This document shows, one piece after another, positions 34,626 through 48,100 of a DNA stretch of 64,000 nucleotides. A program made the position numbers and the translations under genes. This DNA comes from Reticulitermes speratus. Its lineage: Eukaryota > Arthropoda > Insecta > Blattodea > Rhinotermitidae. The notes below the pieces were generated by a model. That model saw only the letters and a list, made by a program, of their open reading frames with translations. It had not been told where the DNA came from and searched no databases. How positions within the stretch are numbered: position 1 is the stretch's first letter; every line of letters begins with the position of its first letter. Location: positions 41,169,144 to 41,233,143 of the forward strand of contig JAJKFL010000013.1 in NCBI GenBank assembly GCA_021186555.1, in the 5' to 3' direction.

Positions 34626-36083
34626 GAAAATATGTATTATTAATTGGACTTACGAGGAAGGAATGAACAGAATAATGGAGAAAAGTGCTGTGGTTTTTCA
34701 TGGATTGTGCTGGTCGTCAGGTATTGTTGAGTTTAATAAATTTAGAATGCTCATGTCCCACGCATGTAGTAGACGACAGCTGCATGCGAAATTGTGATAG
34801 GGAAATCTGAAAGAGATCGTGGTGTAGATCGGGAGGTAAACTGTTTCAAACTGTAACTTCGTGCTTGTGACATTGTGCTGTTGATTTGGCTGGCTAAGCA
34901 GAGGATCGCAAGGTTTTTGTGAACACGCTAATATTGTATCGTGGCATGTATCTCTGGCTTTGGTTGGGTAGAGGTACTGATCCACATTTTATATGGGAGC
35001 TTCCACGGTAGTATGATAACGAAGGTGATGCAGGGTAGAAGGAATCTCTTGTAGAACGTGGGGCCCACAGATAACAGTGACATTCCCCGTATTGTCTGTT
35101 TTAGGTGCTTTCGCAAATCAGTTGCGTAAAGCTACTAATAGCCTCATCATGTTTGTCCGTCCGTTTGTTTCCGTGACACAGCAGGCAAAAGTAACACACT
35201 TTATGTGAGACACACTTACGTGCATTTATACTAATATCTTACAGTGATTGGTTTTAATAATTGAGGTAGTTTGTGTTCTCTGTGAGGTGTTGGAACGAGG
35301 CCAAAGAAAAAGTTGACAACTTAAAAATCGATCACACTCGATTGTAAATATTGCAGTTTACGAGACAGGTACGAGAAATAAGGCAGAGCCTGAGTGGTCA
35401 AAGAAGCAGTTGGTCGAAACGTAGCGTTACAGAGGATTACATACCGTCAACACAACTTATTAGCATGCTTGTCGTCGTTGCTGTGTTTACCCTGATTATC
35501 CTTGTTACAAATGTTGCTGCTGGTTGCTGTTATCTTTGCTAGCGAAGTTGCGATTTTGCTGCCGTTCGTTACGGTTACCGTATTTCTTGATGTAAATGTA
35601 TGAAGAGAGCGAAGGTTAGTTTCGACGTTTTTATGTTTCACCTATTTTCATGCAGTTTTATATTGGTGACTTTTACTGAACGGTGTCACCACATTTTAGT
35701 TGTTAAAAGCAGACACATACTTTACACGAACTCCTACGTACATTTATGCCCACTTCAGGTACGAATGTTACCATCAGTGTACGGTTACCACGGTTAACTT
35801 TGCTACCAAGCGTATTAATTCTCTGCGTTTTTCCTGAAAATAGTCACAAATTTAAACTCCAGACAGAGCGAATGCGCCAGAAGTTTTACGCACTGCGGAC
35901 ATTTTCTAACTTGTTTTATATAGAGGAAAGGAGAGATTCGGACTGGACGTTGCTTATCTCGAAACCGAGTTGATCTTACTGAAGGCCACCGCCGTTTCCC
36001 TAGACCACCAGGTGCCCTTACTAATGAACATTCTTTTTTCCAAAAACAAGGAATGTATTCGGGTACTTAAGGAAGATCCCAAG
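34626..36083. other. Non-coding; inverted GACGAAGC repeat copy at about 35100-35290
   Basis: 35100-35290 reads TTTAGGTGCTTTCGCAAATC, ATAGCCTCATCATGTTTGTC, the inverse of the family. No gene is supported. Confidence 0.5.
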
Positions 36084-36358
36084 GTCAAGGTTCGAGTCGA
36101 GATAGCTCAGTAAGTTTAGTGACTAGGATACGGGCTGGAAGACCGAGGAATCGGGGTTCGATTCTCTACCGAGTCAAATAATTTTTCTCTTCTCTGCAGC
36201 GACTCGACCGGTACCAGTGAGTACCGGGAGTAAAGCGGCCGGGTCGTGTGGGCGACCACTTAACTCTATCTGTTGCTTATGTTAGGAATATGCGCAGCTA
36301 TACCTCCACTCCACCATACACCTTAATGGCGTGGTGCTTTATTAAGCATAGGAACAAC
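36084..36358 (+). mobile_element. SINE family E (different head, family B tail)
   Basis: The head GAGTCGAGATAGCTCAGTAA and B box GGGGTTCGATTCTC are followed by a body and the tail TATTAAGCATAGGAACAACT, which matches the family B 3' end seen at 53134-53395. Confidence 0.75.
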
Positions 36359-37138
36359 TTTCCAGAGATTTGATTCATATTTTCCAGGAAACGACATGAA
36401 TTTCTTCATCGCCGTGTCCAGTGGGTATCAGCGCTCTGTAATCGGGGAGAGAGCGCTCGGAGCGTAACGCCGACGACTTACCGTCTAGCGCCGACGTCTG
36501 GGGTGCGTGAATATTTATCTTCATGCCCCTGTCTGTCCTCATGGCGCGGTACTTGGGCGTCAGCGTAACATACTAACTTTGCAACTTGGGGGGACGATAA
36601 ATCAAGTGCTGTAAAGGCTGGGTGGCCCAGCATGAAGAGCGGGTCACGAAGATTCAATGGACGACCTTCAGGATTGTAGCATGCTGCATTGCCTGCTAGA
36701 CAGGCTCGCTGCCGAATTTTCTGCTTACTTGAAGAAAATGGCCTTGTACAGAAGGGTGAAAGTACAGACATGCAACGTAGTTTTGCCTTTAAACGTAACT
36801 GCTATAAAATGTGTAGTGGGTAATGGGTAACACGGCTCTCCTGCTTGTTTTTATTTAACTTCACCGTACCAGTGTTTAGTGGCGTGAGATGATTGTGGCG
36901 TGAGATGATTGTGGCGAAAGAAGCGGTCGTGGCATATTTCAAGGTCATGTTTTGTTCTAGTGGGCGTGCTGAAAATCCCTAAAACTCAGAATAGGCAGTG
37001 CTCCACCTGAGCGTGTAACAAGGTACGAAATCGGTCAGATGTGTTACCACTTGAGCTAACCTGCTCATTCATTTATGTGTTTGTGACACTACCACAACAG
37101 ATATACACGTATTGTGTCTCACGCAGTTTCAGAATTGC
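36359..37138. other. Non-coding, nothing recognised
   Basis: A short direct repeat, GGCGTGAGATGATTGTGGCG, occurs near 36881-36915. Nothing else. Confidence 0.5.
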
Positions 37139-37139
37139 C

Positions 37140-37182
<43 letters not shown>

Positions 37183-37186
37183 TGTG

Positions 37187-37242
<56 letters not shown>

Positions 37243-37268
37243 TGTGAGAGTGTGTGTGTTTGTGTGTA
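37139..37268. repeat. Duplicated (GT)n(GA)n compound microsatellite
   Basis: The order (GT)n-(GA)n-GTGTGAGAGTGTG occurs twice in succession, so a compound microsatellite has itself been tandemly duplicated. Confidence 0.9.
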
Positions 37269-37559
37269 GTTGGACTCGGCGGGAGGCTTGGTTACAGCGT
37301 TGTATTGCAGAGCAATATTGAATATCTGTGGTACCTCATGATGCCGGCGTCGTTATCTGATAGCATAACACAGCGTTCACAGCAGCACTATTGGCTCTCT
37401 CGACACCCGATGGAAGAAGTCAATATCTGCACGAGAAATGTAGCCTTTGTAGTGTTGCTTGTTAGGTTGTTTAACGACGGGTTTTCAGCTTCTTAAGTTA
37501 TGTAACGTCGACGTCACGCAATTTTGTCAAGAAATTTTCCGACCTTTTAAGTTTTCCCT

Positions 37560-37833
37560 GTTTATTTCATGAAGGAGTGTAGGGCAGTGGTGGTATACCT
37601 CCACTCGTTCTTAACCTCGGCACTAGATGGAGGTGACTGTTGACGTTCACGTCCCGGCAGCTTTACCGCCGGGGTAGAGTCCCCCATATCCACTGAATAG
37701 GAATGTGGGTGGGCCCCAGAGCCGGTGTGGTTGTTTTGAAGAACAGAAAATCTTCTGCTCCTGCAGGGAATCGAATCATAATTTCTCGGTCGTCCAGCCC
37801 GTAGCCTAGTCACTATACCGACTACGCTGGCCC
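37560..37833 (-). mobile_element. SINE family B, diverged
   Basis: TTCTTAACCTCGGCACTAGA, GTCGTCCAGCCCGTAGC and TATACCGACTACGCTGG follow the inverted family B order. The head is partly decayed. Confidence 0.75.
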
Positions 37834-37994
37834 TTTGTGGCAGGTTAACTGCCTGTTTACAAAAGCCCATCCGGTCCGTTGACTTTGCCAGATTAATGCA
37901 GTCCGTACACACGTCTTGTATCTTCGCGATCCACAGTATCTCCAATTTAAGCTATGTCTTCCAAGTGTCTGTTTCCTTTAAGATTGGGATCGTC

Positions 37995-38140
37995 TGGGAG
38001 GTGACGCCATGTAATTTGGTGGATGTGTTCAGTGTTTCGTAGTAATCTTCAGGGTAGAATACTATACCTTGAAGGTGGAGGCAGCAAGTTCCTCCTAAAC
38101 GTTTTTCCTCAGTTAGCAAACTGCATGGCGTCACATCACA
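37995..38140. repeat. Palindromic TGACGCC-ATGTAA repeat
   Basis: GAGGTGACGCCATGTAATTT at 37998 is mirrored by AAACTGCATGGCGTCACATC at about 38119-38138. Confidence 0.75.
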
Positions 38141-38930
38141 TAAGTCCTTAATTTTGATACCGCGCTGATAACATAAAATCTTGTCTCATTGTATCAATTC
38201 ATGTCTTTTATGTCATTCTTTCTTTCATTCCCTCATTCCCTCCCATTTTTGAGGCACAGGTGAAGGTGCAGCACTGTACCATCAGTACGCATCACGAGGC
38301 GTGATGAGCTGCACAATCGCACATCCGGTTCGGGCCACCCTTGACCCCGATGCCCCTACTGCTGCTGTCTGTTGAAGACGCGGTGCAGATGCAGTACGTA
38401 GCTTTGGGAAGGCTGTATGTACTCTTTTATCCGAGGTTGTTTGTTGCGCCTATCCTGATTATTCCTGCAATGAATGCCGGGCATGGTTAGCTACCGGCAA
38501 GATTCGCACAGCGGTATTCAGACGTGATATGATGCTTAGACAAAGGGCGAACTTTAACTTGGTTACCAAGATTCTCCTCGTTCATGAATGTCCGGTATTA
38601 ATATCTTTACAACCGCTCAGTTCACATCTTCCCGTCTTGAAAATCAGGATGTGTAAAGCGACAAATATACATTTTACGTTGCTTTACATGGGTGTGAAAC
38701 TTAGTCTGTTAGCCAGAAGGAAGAGCGTAGATTGTGTACGCTAATACCTGATGTGCTAAGGAGAATATTGTTAGCCAACAACAGATGTCACAGAATGATA
38801 GAAAACTGCATTGAGGACCAACATAATGTGCGCTGTTCACAGTATGTTATTCGGGCCATCAAACCCAAGGAGGATCAGAAGGGCGTGTAACATGTATGTA
38901 AAACATGAAAAATCCATATAAAGTTTTAGT
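38141..38930. other. Non-coding, nothing recognised
   Basis: No supported feature. Confidence 0.5.
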
Positions 38931-39435
38931 CAGAAAGCTTGGCGTAGGTAGAGACAGGACGATAGTCTTAAAATGGATCTTAAATAAATAGGGGAAGGGA
39001 CTGTGACCTGGATTCATCTAGAGTAATGGTACCCAACCTTCTGCGGTCACGAGGTTACCTTAAGTTAAAGAAATTGCGGACTCCCACGTGCTAATAGTTG
39101 TACTTTTTAGGGTTTTTTTTAAATTGAAAAAATACATGACAGATACCTGTTATGAACTCAGTGTTGTTGCCATTGAATTCACATTTTATACATCACAGCA
39201 GGAAAGACGTTTGAAAGCTGCCTGGTTCACATCGGTGGTGATAAGAAGGGAAACGAAACGTTGGCTGCAGAAGCAAGGCTTGGCCGCGAAGCTATGTCGA
39301 ATTTGCGGAGCTTACAGTTTGAGAACCAATGTCTGGGGGAGGTGGGTTCTTGTGAACACGGTAATTAACCCTCAAATTCCATAAGATGATGGAATTTCGT
39401 GACTAGTTGAGCAACTGTTAGCTTCACGCCTCGTT
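38931..39435 (+). mobile_element. LINE family 2 fragment split by an insertion
   Basis: 38965-39020 (TCTTAAAATGGATCTTAAAT, TGACCTGGATTCATCT) and 39332-39435 (TTCTTGTGAACACGGTAATT, TTCCATAAGATG) match consecutive parts of the copy at 46500-46690. They are separated by about 300 bases of foreign DNA. Confidence 0.65.
39024..39331. mobile_element. hAT-like non-autonomous element nested in LINE family 2
   Basis: The left end TAATGGTACCCAACCTT and the reverse complement of the right end, CATTGGTTCTCAAACT, resemble the CAGNGGTTCCCAACCT ends common in hAT elements. The candidate 8-base duplication (TCTAGAGT / TCTGGGGG) is poor. Confidence 0.45.
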
Positions 39436-40058
39436 ATCAGCGTCGTAGTCGGAAGTGTTCCACTTTTACGTCCATTTTACTGACGTATGCACTTAACTTC
39501 AACTGTACGGCACTCCAAGAGCCTTGTCCCCCTTTGCGACAGATGCATATTTGTAGTTTGTCTTCATATCTTCACTTTCACCTCGCGTGGATCATGTCTG
39601 CGTCTTCCAACTGTCTCATTCTAGGTCTGCCCACTTTCCTTCAAGCCCCCCCTCCCCGCTTGCAAACATTTTGTTAGCCACTCTTGTTTGATCTCTTCTG
39701 ATCACATGCCTCAGCAGCTCCAAACCTTTTAAGGTCTGCTTTCAGTTCAGGAATTTTGTAATATATGCTCAGTTCTTGGTTTCTTCTGATTCTCCAAACC
39801 CTTTGTTTGGTTACTGGCGCATTCACGTTCCTCCGTGTGCCGCACTGAAAAACTGTAGCGTGGCGCATAGCAGGTTGTTGTGGCGCTAACGCTTTCGGGA
39901 CATACACAGTTTGTCTCGACCTGTCATCAGGTCTCCTTCCATTATTATTCTTCTTCTCTATTCTCACTCGCTTTTCGAACGCTAGAATAGTACAATAGGC
40001 CACGATCGTGTACTTTCAAATCCTTATGTGCTCACCATTCGTAATTTGTCACTCGGTG
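39436..40058. other. Non-coding, nothing recognised
   Basis: No supported feature. Confidence 0.5.
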
Positions 40059-40149
40059 CTATACAGGGTGTTTCAGGAGGTATCTGCCGTACTTCGGGAG
40101 AACGTTCCTTAGGTAAATTTTCCTCGATATAACGAAACATACCTGCCTA

Positions 40150-40341
40150 ATGTCTGTAAAGGTGCATAGGGAAAGCTTGTCATTAGCAGTGAAGTTGAAT
40201 GTCATTAGACGTATTGAAACAGGAGTACACCAACTCGTTTGCAAAGCGTTAGACTTATCGGGATCCACAGTACGATCTATTTTTAAAAATAAAGACAAAG
40301 TCATGGAATGTGGAAGTATAGCGACCCCTTTAAGGGCTTAG
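40150..40341 (+). pseudogene. Tigger/pogo transposase N-terminal fragment (psq/CENP-B-type HTH)
   Basis: The 63-codon frame contains SLSLAVKLNVIRRIETG...CKALDLSGSTVRSIFKNKDKV, the N-terminal DNA-binding helix-turn-helix of Tigger/pogo transposases. The frame stops just after ATPL, and the second HTH and the DDE catalytic domain are missing. The reverse complement of 40525-40560 begins CAGGCATCCCTCACTTAGTG, close to a Tigger-type terminal repeat, so about 40059-40560 is probably an internally deleted copy. It is not a functional gene. Confidence 0.75.
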
Positions 40342-40560
40342 AAATTAAATTATTCTCTTTGTACTTCTAATCGTTTACCTGATTTCATTATTGAGGTATG
40401 CTTGATGTTGGGGATTAATACTGAAGCTTAAGCTGAGAATGCAGGTTAGATCTAGGAACGTTAATTCTTACGGGAAAAGTTCCCCTTACTTAGCGCAGTT
40501 TCAGTTAGCACCCTCTTTTTCTGGAACTAATTAAGAGCACTAAGTGAGGGATGCCTGTAC

Positions 40561-41938
40561 ACCATTTACGGTCTTTTGTTTATTTATCTTTAAGGAAGAC
40601 AAGATGGCTGCAAAGAATGATGCATTAGTAAGGTGGATTATAAGGGTGGCAATACTAATAAGTAATACGTTTTGTCGTACTTGAGAATTTTATAACCAAG
40701 TCCAGACTGTTTTGTATTTGTATATGAACATGCCGTAATTTGATTTTTGTGCTTGGTGGTAAGAACCGACAATGTAAAGCTGCATGAAACATCATTTCCC
40801 ATGTACCCATGATGCTGGCTTTGGAGCAAATGGAAGCAGCTGACCTCTGAGCCATAACTAAAACTTAGTCCAACCAAAACAGAGTACGGAATGTTGCAAT
40901 TGAGAGGTTGGTACTCTTTTATATTCAGAAGGTCTTGTGTTCATTTCTTGCCCTTGAGGTGAGCCATCTTGACCGAGACTTCCGATGTTTTTCTGTAGTC
41001 CGTCTTGGCAAGTGCCAGGATATTTCTTTTAAAGGGGTACTTTCTCAGCCTTCCTGAATCACATTCATAATCATAATCCCCCTTGTATTGTTATATTACG
41101 TAATTATGTTGCTGAGGAAGTGTTAAATAAACAGTATTACAAGTAACAGCAAATATTATCCAGTATTAGTTGTTGACTTGCATAATTACCGGCTCTGACC
41201 AGGTAGGTTACTGCATGGAAAGAGCAAAGATTGTTTATATAAATTGGATGCACTTGGGTACTCTTCTTAGGGCAAGTGAGTTTGTGTATGCATAACCTCA
41301 TATATCATTATCTTTAATTTGACTTTAACTTACAATTAATAACATTTACAGATCTCAGAATTTAGAAAAATTATGGTTTTGCCTCGGGGTGATAAATAGG
41401 TCAGTAGCATTTATATGAAAAACAAAGTTTAGAAATTTGTTTTTATGAGTGGGTAAGTGAACTCTGAGCTTCTATGTAGTCTTCATTTTGACCCTTTACC
41501 TGAGGAAATGGACACAAGACTGGAAAGATGTAACCCTTACTGGAGTACAGAGTTTTCCCTTCAGTTCTTTGCAGGATGAAGAAACTGAAAAGACTAACAT
41601 TTAAAACTTTTTTCCTGTAAATAAACGTAATGTTATACTGACACATATTTCTGTTGTCAAAAATAAAGCACATTTACCCACTTAGGAAAATATGCTTTGT
41701 GATGTTAATTGTAATGAAAATTGAAATGGCATTATAAGTTTCGCAAATACCTCCAGTACCAAAGCTTATCAATTTTTGTCCAGTGGTTTATCATGTTGAA
41801 ACTTGCAGAAAGACTGCCACCATCATGTCTGCTAATGCTATGCACATCACACAAAGAACACATACAGATTTTGACACTGGAAGCTGTAAAGAGGGATAAA
41901 ATCTGTTTTCCAGTAATCTGTTGTCTTGTTGATTACAG
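40561..41938. other. Intron sequence immediately upstream of the first certain Regnase exon
   Basis: CpG becomes scarce within this stretch. The last bases, TTGTCTTGTTGATTACAG, form a good polypyrimidine tract and acceptor. No other feature is recognised. Confidence 0.6.
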
Positions 41939-42152
41939 AGCTATGTGGACACACTATGCAATACTGAGCGAGAGGACAGAGTGTCTTGTGGGGGTGAGGA
42001 CTCGAGCTATGACTCTGATTATGAGGCAGAAGACTCGGCATCACACCAGGATGTGAGTCGCACAACATCGGACACCCTGGGAGCAGAGTTCGCTGAATAT
42101 GTGTCTGGCCCTCTGTCTGTGCCAAGCCAGCCTCTCCAACAAGGCTCTGCAG
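41939..42152 (+). CDS. Regnase exon (acidic N-terminal region)
   Basis: The acceptor is after TTGATTACAG and the donor is CTCTGCAG|GTGTGG. The translation [15 protein letters not shown]...[15 protein letters not shown]...PLQQGSA is acidic and serine-rich with no predicted fold. It ends in phase 1, completing Gly with the next exon. No ATG lies in this frame, so the start codon is elsewhere. Confidence 0.85.
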
Positions 42153-45100
42153 GTGTGGAACAGTGCATTGTTGACTTTATAGTCTTCCATTTCCAGAATG
42201 TATACAGAATGATCCATTTAAAACCATACTCCAATAGAAAACATGTATTTTATATCTCAGTGTACAATTATTGAAGCATATTAATCCACAATTGTGCAGT
42301 CTACTCCTGACTGGAACCTTATGGAAGAGACTTGGATTTAGGAGCATTGTGCTATGTGTCATGTTGGCTGGATGTACAGAAAGCATTTTTTGACAACAGG
42401 CTGTTTTTGAAGGGATTATGTTTACCCAAATCCCTGGATCTAATATCCGTTACTTATTATGGGGTTTCCTTGAAGATTGCTTGTACTAAAAACATAAAGA
42501 AGGTAATGTTGCACCTGTGCTTAATTAAGCACTGCACTACGAAAGCATATGGAGGAGTTTCAGCACTAACACTTGTACCAAAACAATATTGGCAGAATGC
42601 AACTAAAGGAGAATACGAGTATAGTGAATGCCAACGTCAGCATCACAGTGGAAATGGAAACTCTTGTGCATGTCTCTCCAAATATGTTCAAAAGGACTGA
42701 TGTGTGTTGTCAGACAATCCAGGACACTTCCAGCACATTTTGTGAACACATTCTTGAGTGTTTCTTTAACAAATTTTTCAGTACCTCAAAACTACAATAT
42801 TGTTGATATGATGATTGGTGAAAGATAAATTGGAAGCAATTTGGAAGGAAGTGGTTATGGCCTAACTGAGGTATTATCTGAGAATTTGCCTGGAGGGACG
42901 GAAAACCGTGATCAACCAGGATTGTTGGTGTCCTGACTGATATATGAACCAGGAATCTACCACGTCAAGTTTTACCTTTACACAGAACCGCTCAGTGATG
43001 TTCATTTATGTTTTACTTTTCATAAGATAAGCAGTGCAGTGTATTCTATTTGTGTACAGTTTTAAGTGGATCTTTGTGTATAATATGAGAGTAGATCACC
43101 ACATAGGCAGGTGTTGGTTTTTGGTAGAAGTGGCTTTGAAAATTGTAAGTAGACTCTTTTTTTGAACCTGGGTAGTTTCATATATGACTCCCAGCAAGAG
43201 TGGATATTCTTTCATTTCAATAATATTGAGGCTGACTTTGGGTTCCACACATCTCCCATTTTGTGGAGATGGAGGCTATTCCCATAGAGACAAAGAGTCA
43301 GAACCTGAGGATGGCTATTCACCACCCAGTGCCAAGGCGATGTGTTGATTGTTACGTCTACATGTACATTGTACATTTTCTGTGTTATCATAGTACTAAA
43401 GTTAACAAAATTGACAAACAATTAATGCACCTAAACAGTAATTAGCTTTGATTATTGCTGGAGTGAGTGGCATAGCTAGGTTTTATGGTACCTGTGGTGA
43501 GTAATCACAATGGCCACCCCGAACAGAAATTATGAACTAACAAATTACAGTCATTTATTGACTATCCTTTTGCTTGGCTCAATAATTTAAAATTGGTTGA
43601 GCACAGAAAATTGATTTTTCTTGTTTAAAATAATTTTGCCTCCTATTTTTCCACCCCTTGGACTTTGCTGCCAGGGGTGCTCCCCCCCCCCCCCACTACA
43701 CCTCTGGCTGCAGTACCAGCTATCCTATTTCAAAGCAAATGCTGAAATAGCAGTAGCTTGAAGCAGGGTGACCTTTTTTATTCACTATACCTCTTCATCA
43801 TTCAGCATTACATAAATTTGCAATTTATGCTGCATTAAGTAACCTACAAATCAATCGAATATTGAACTACAGAATACATGGGAACCCACTGTGGACCATG
43901 TGTGACCAGTTGCTTTATGAAGGTGGTGCATACATGGAAAATTGGGCGTACCTTATTCGTAAATACATCATTATAGCTTTGTAAGCATTAATAATGAATT
44001 CAGCGGTACAGAGTATTTCTAGAAAACTTGATAGTTACATGCTAGTCAACAAATTTCATGCTTTTTTGAAACTAAAATGTGCTTCAGCTTCTTCAGGCAA
44101 GTCTAGTCTTTGGATCCTTACTTAAACCATTTGAATAAAACCAATGCCTTTACACTATATTCGTCTGAAACTAGTAGTAATATTATCCTCCCTCATGTGC
44201 CTAGGGTCCCTGAAGTATTCTCTCTTGTATGTTGTAGCTCATTCATAATTTAATCTTCCTAACATTACTAGATTATGAGAACAAATTATGAAGGTCCTCA
44301 TTTAATTTTCACCATCCTTCCTAGTCATAGAAATTATTAACATGGATCTTGGGAAGATTTGGTGCTACAGATGGACTTCATGTAGGTCTACATGGGAGCT
44401 GATGATGGGTTGTTGTGAATGTGGTAATGAGCATTCGAGTTTCGTGACTGTTAGAAAACTGATTAAGTAGCTAAGTGAACATTAGCTTCTCAAAGGGGAT
44501 TGCTTCATGGATTAATCATTTTTTATTACTTAGTCCTTCTTAGGTCCAAGTATTCTCCACAGCACTTGTCTTTTCAAATTCCTTTATGTGTTTGCTCAGA
44601 AGGAGAGACTAAATTCCATGTTGACATAAAACAGATGATAAAACTGTAGTTTTGTTTAAAATCACCTAAATTTGTCACACTTATGAAAACTGCTGTTGCT
44701 GTTTTTGCTGGTCAGTTGATGGGTTTTATTCTTCTTTGTCTTCAGGATATGCTGCAAAGGTTGAGTTTGGGCTCAAGTTGGGTTATACAGAGTCGCTTGT
44801 TCAAGCAGCTCTGCAGAAACTTGGGCCAAATCCAGGCCAAAATGAGCTCTTGGAGGAGCTAATTAAACTTGGGGCTCAGGTCCCACGACAGCAAGACCTT
44901 GCACCTGAAGGAGCTGACGAATCTGACTCCGCTCTTGATACATTAGCAGATGATGCTGTCACAATCCGTCTCCGCCCTGTTGTCATTGATGGAAGCAATG
45001 TTGCCATGAGGTGAGTGACAACCACCAGCTGTTTAATTTGGTAACTGTACAGAGGCAGAAGGTAAATAATTCCCATTACTCCACAAGTTTTATCTTGTTA

Positions 45101-48100
45101 GACTTTTGGGTAAGGTGCCTGGGAAAAGTTGGGAATGAAGGCAGTTGTCAGTAAAACAACAGCAAATATTAAATCTGCACATGAAAAATGAAGCCCTAAA
45201 GGCGCTAATTGGGATTTTAATCTGTTAGGACTGATTGAAGAACTAGTATACTTTACTGTTTTATATTACTCAAGTCATTTTGCTCCCTTTTCTCTTTGTC
45301 TCCCTCTCCTTCCTCTAAGTATGTGTGTCTGTGTAATTAAAGCAAATAAATACTGACAGTTTTTTGTAAGAAGTGTAAAAAATTCTGATTTTGTTATGGA
45401 CTTGCATGCATTTGCAAACTGTATGCAACTCTCTGAGAAAACTCATATGACTGTTGTTCCACAAAACCCCAGTTTAAAACAAGTCATATTGTTGAAGTAC
45501 ACTGCTTGCCAGACATCACACTGCCCAGTGCGAAAGGGTTTGAAGAATCTTCATAAAAGCTGTCAAAATGGATCCCAGACTTTAATCACATCTTGCCAAC
45601 TTAGATGTATTTGTAAGTAATGTCTAACCTTGTTCATATTTGTAGCCATGGAAACAAGGAAGTGTTCTCCTGTCGAGGAATTAAGCTGTGTGTAGAGTGG
45701 TTCCGTACCAGAGGCCACAAGGAAATTACAGTTTTTGTTCCAAAATGGCGTAAAGAGGCTGCACGGCCAGACAATCCTGTCACTGGTGAGTCGCATCAGG
45801 GAGTGGGAAAAATAAAGTAACAGTATTAAAACTGTGATCGTTGCAGATGTATTCTGTTTGCTTCATGTACAGTATTAATGCTCAAAACAACAAAATTAAT
45901 TTTAAGATTAGTAAGATATTATTTCTTTACTTGTTCATCATGTTCTAAGTGTATTAGCTTATCATCACGGGCATCTTCACTGAAAAATAAATTACAGATT
46001 TCAACAAAAACATCCAACTTGATAATACTTGTTGCATGTTGAGTATAAAATTTAATTGAAACTCAATTTTTATGTATCACATACCACTCCTATACATCAT
46101 GCAATTGACTCTTAGAGTAAAAAGCACAATTCCCAATCTATGTTCTAGAAATCTAAAAGAGTAATACTTGTAAATTGTTCCTTGAGATTAAGGTATACAA
46201 AACTATGATTCTTCCTTTTGTTTTGTATGAGTGTGAAACTTGAGGTGAGGGTGTTCGAGAATAGGGTGACGAGAAAGATATTTGGGCCTAAGAGTGGCAA
46301 GGTAACAGGGTGGTGGAGAAGACTACATAACAAGAATCTTTATGATCTGTACTCCTCACCAAATATTATTCGGGTGATCACATCAAGAAGAATGAGATGG
46401 GTGGGGCATGTGGCCCACATGGGAGACAGGAGAGGTGCATACAGGATTTAGGTTGGGAAACCTGAGGGAAAGATACTGCTTGGAAGGCCTAGACATAGAG
46501 GGGAGGACAATGTTAAAATGGATCTTCAAGAAGTGGGATGGGGGGGCATGGACTGGATTGATCTGACTGAGGATAGGAACAGGTGGCAGGTGCTTGTGAA
46601 TGCGGTAATGAACCTTTGGGTTCCATAAAATGCAGAGAACTTCTTGACTAGCTGAGGACCTGTTAGCTTCTCAGGAATGACTCTGCTCCATGGAGGTAGT
46701 TAGTTAGTTAATCGTTCATTCAACCAACCAAAATGTTTTGGTTTAAAAACAGCGTGAATCCAGTAATTTGTAGCACCTTTAATTGCATTCTAAAACATAT
46801 AATTTCAGAAATTGTTAAATATTTACTTGTGGCTCAAAAGTTTATGTAAGTACTCGCATAGCTACATCCATTTGCATGAAAGCCTTCATTTTTCTTCATT
46901 TTGTTGGCTATATATTGTAAGAGTTGCAATTATAACTCTGTAATAACCTACCCATATTCTTCAGTCTGTGTTGTGTACAAAATGTAAAGTACTGGTCTCT
47001 TCACTTCAAGTTTTGTGACCAAAATTTTGTTATGAACGTTGAAGTGTCATAGGAAGTTTATTAATCCTTTTACTGCCAAACCTAGTGCTTTTTACAGAAA
47101 TTGAATGGCACTTACAAGAATGACTGTTATGCCCAGCATAAGGAAGAGGAAGTGCTGAAAATATTTTGCATTATCTGTTAATGTATGTGTGAATTACACA
47201 ACATATAACATGCCTATAAATACTGTCCAAATCTGAAAATGGTAGGCCTAGTAGAACTAGTATCAAGAAGATAGCTACTGAAACATAGTGTTTTTTTTTC
47301 GAATATTGGTGACATTGGAAAAAGTCCTTGTGAATGTTGGGGATATTGCACATGTAAAACCATTGTCAAAAATTTGTATGTTACTAGTATAACTAGGCTT
47401 GTCAGATCAGTAAATATATTCAGTTTTATTATTAATTGTCATAGTACTCTGTAACTGTGTGTATAATTTTTTTGCTGATACAGGAGAATGATATACTGAG
47501 TGATGTTTTTAACAGATTCACTTTATTTATTGTTTTAGACCAAGAAATACTAACAGAGTTGGAGAGAGATCGTTGTTTGGTATTTACACCATCTCGTCTG
47601 GTTGGTGGCAAGAGAATGGTTTGCTACGATGATCGCTACATTCTGAAATTGGCGTCAGAAGTAGATGGCATTGTGGTATCTAATGACAACTATCGGGATC
47701 TTGCTCAGGAGAGCCCTGAGTTCAGGAAAGTTGTTGAAGAGAGGATACTTATGTACTCATTTGTTAATGACAGGTGAGGAACTACATCAGAATTTTTCAT
47801 GTTTAATCAGTGTTCATCATGTAACTTATGTGTTTAAAAGGCTTTAGCACTGAGTTCTTTAGTGAGTCAATAAGTTATCTACAATTTCAGCTATGAACAA
47901 AATATGTCGGCAGATAACTTAAAAAATATGCTGTGTAGTCGTTTGGCTTTTCTTTTGGTGCTTAATGGAGTCATTGCTTATCATTCTAAAGGTTGTAAGT
48001 TTGAAGAATATTTTCTATGTGATATCTTCGTGAGATCAGTCGAGTGACCAGTTTGACCAGCATACACATTTGCGGGAGATGCTGTACAGGCTGAATGAAA

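Noticed and set aside
41721..42056. 111-codon open frame overlapping the first certain Regnase exon
   Set aside because: It is in a different frame from the exon that splices in phase to the conserved domains.
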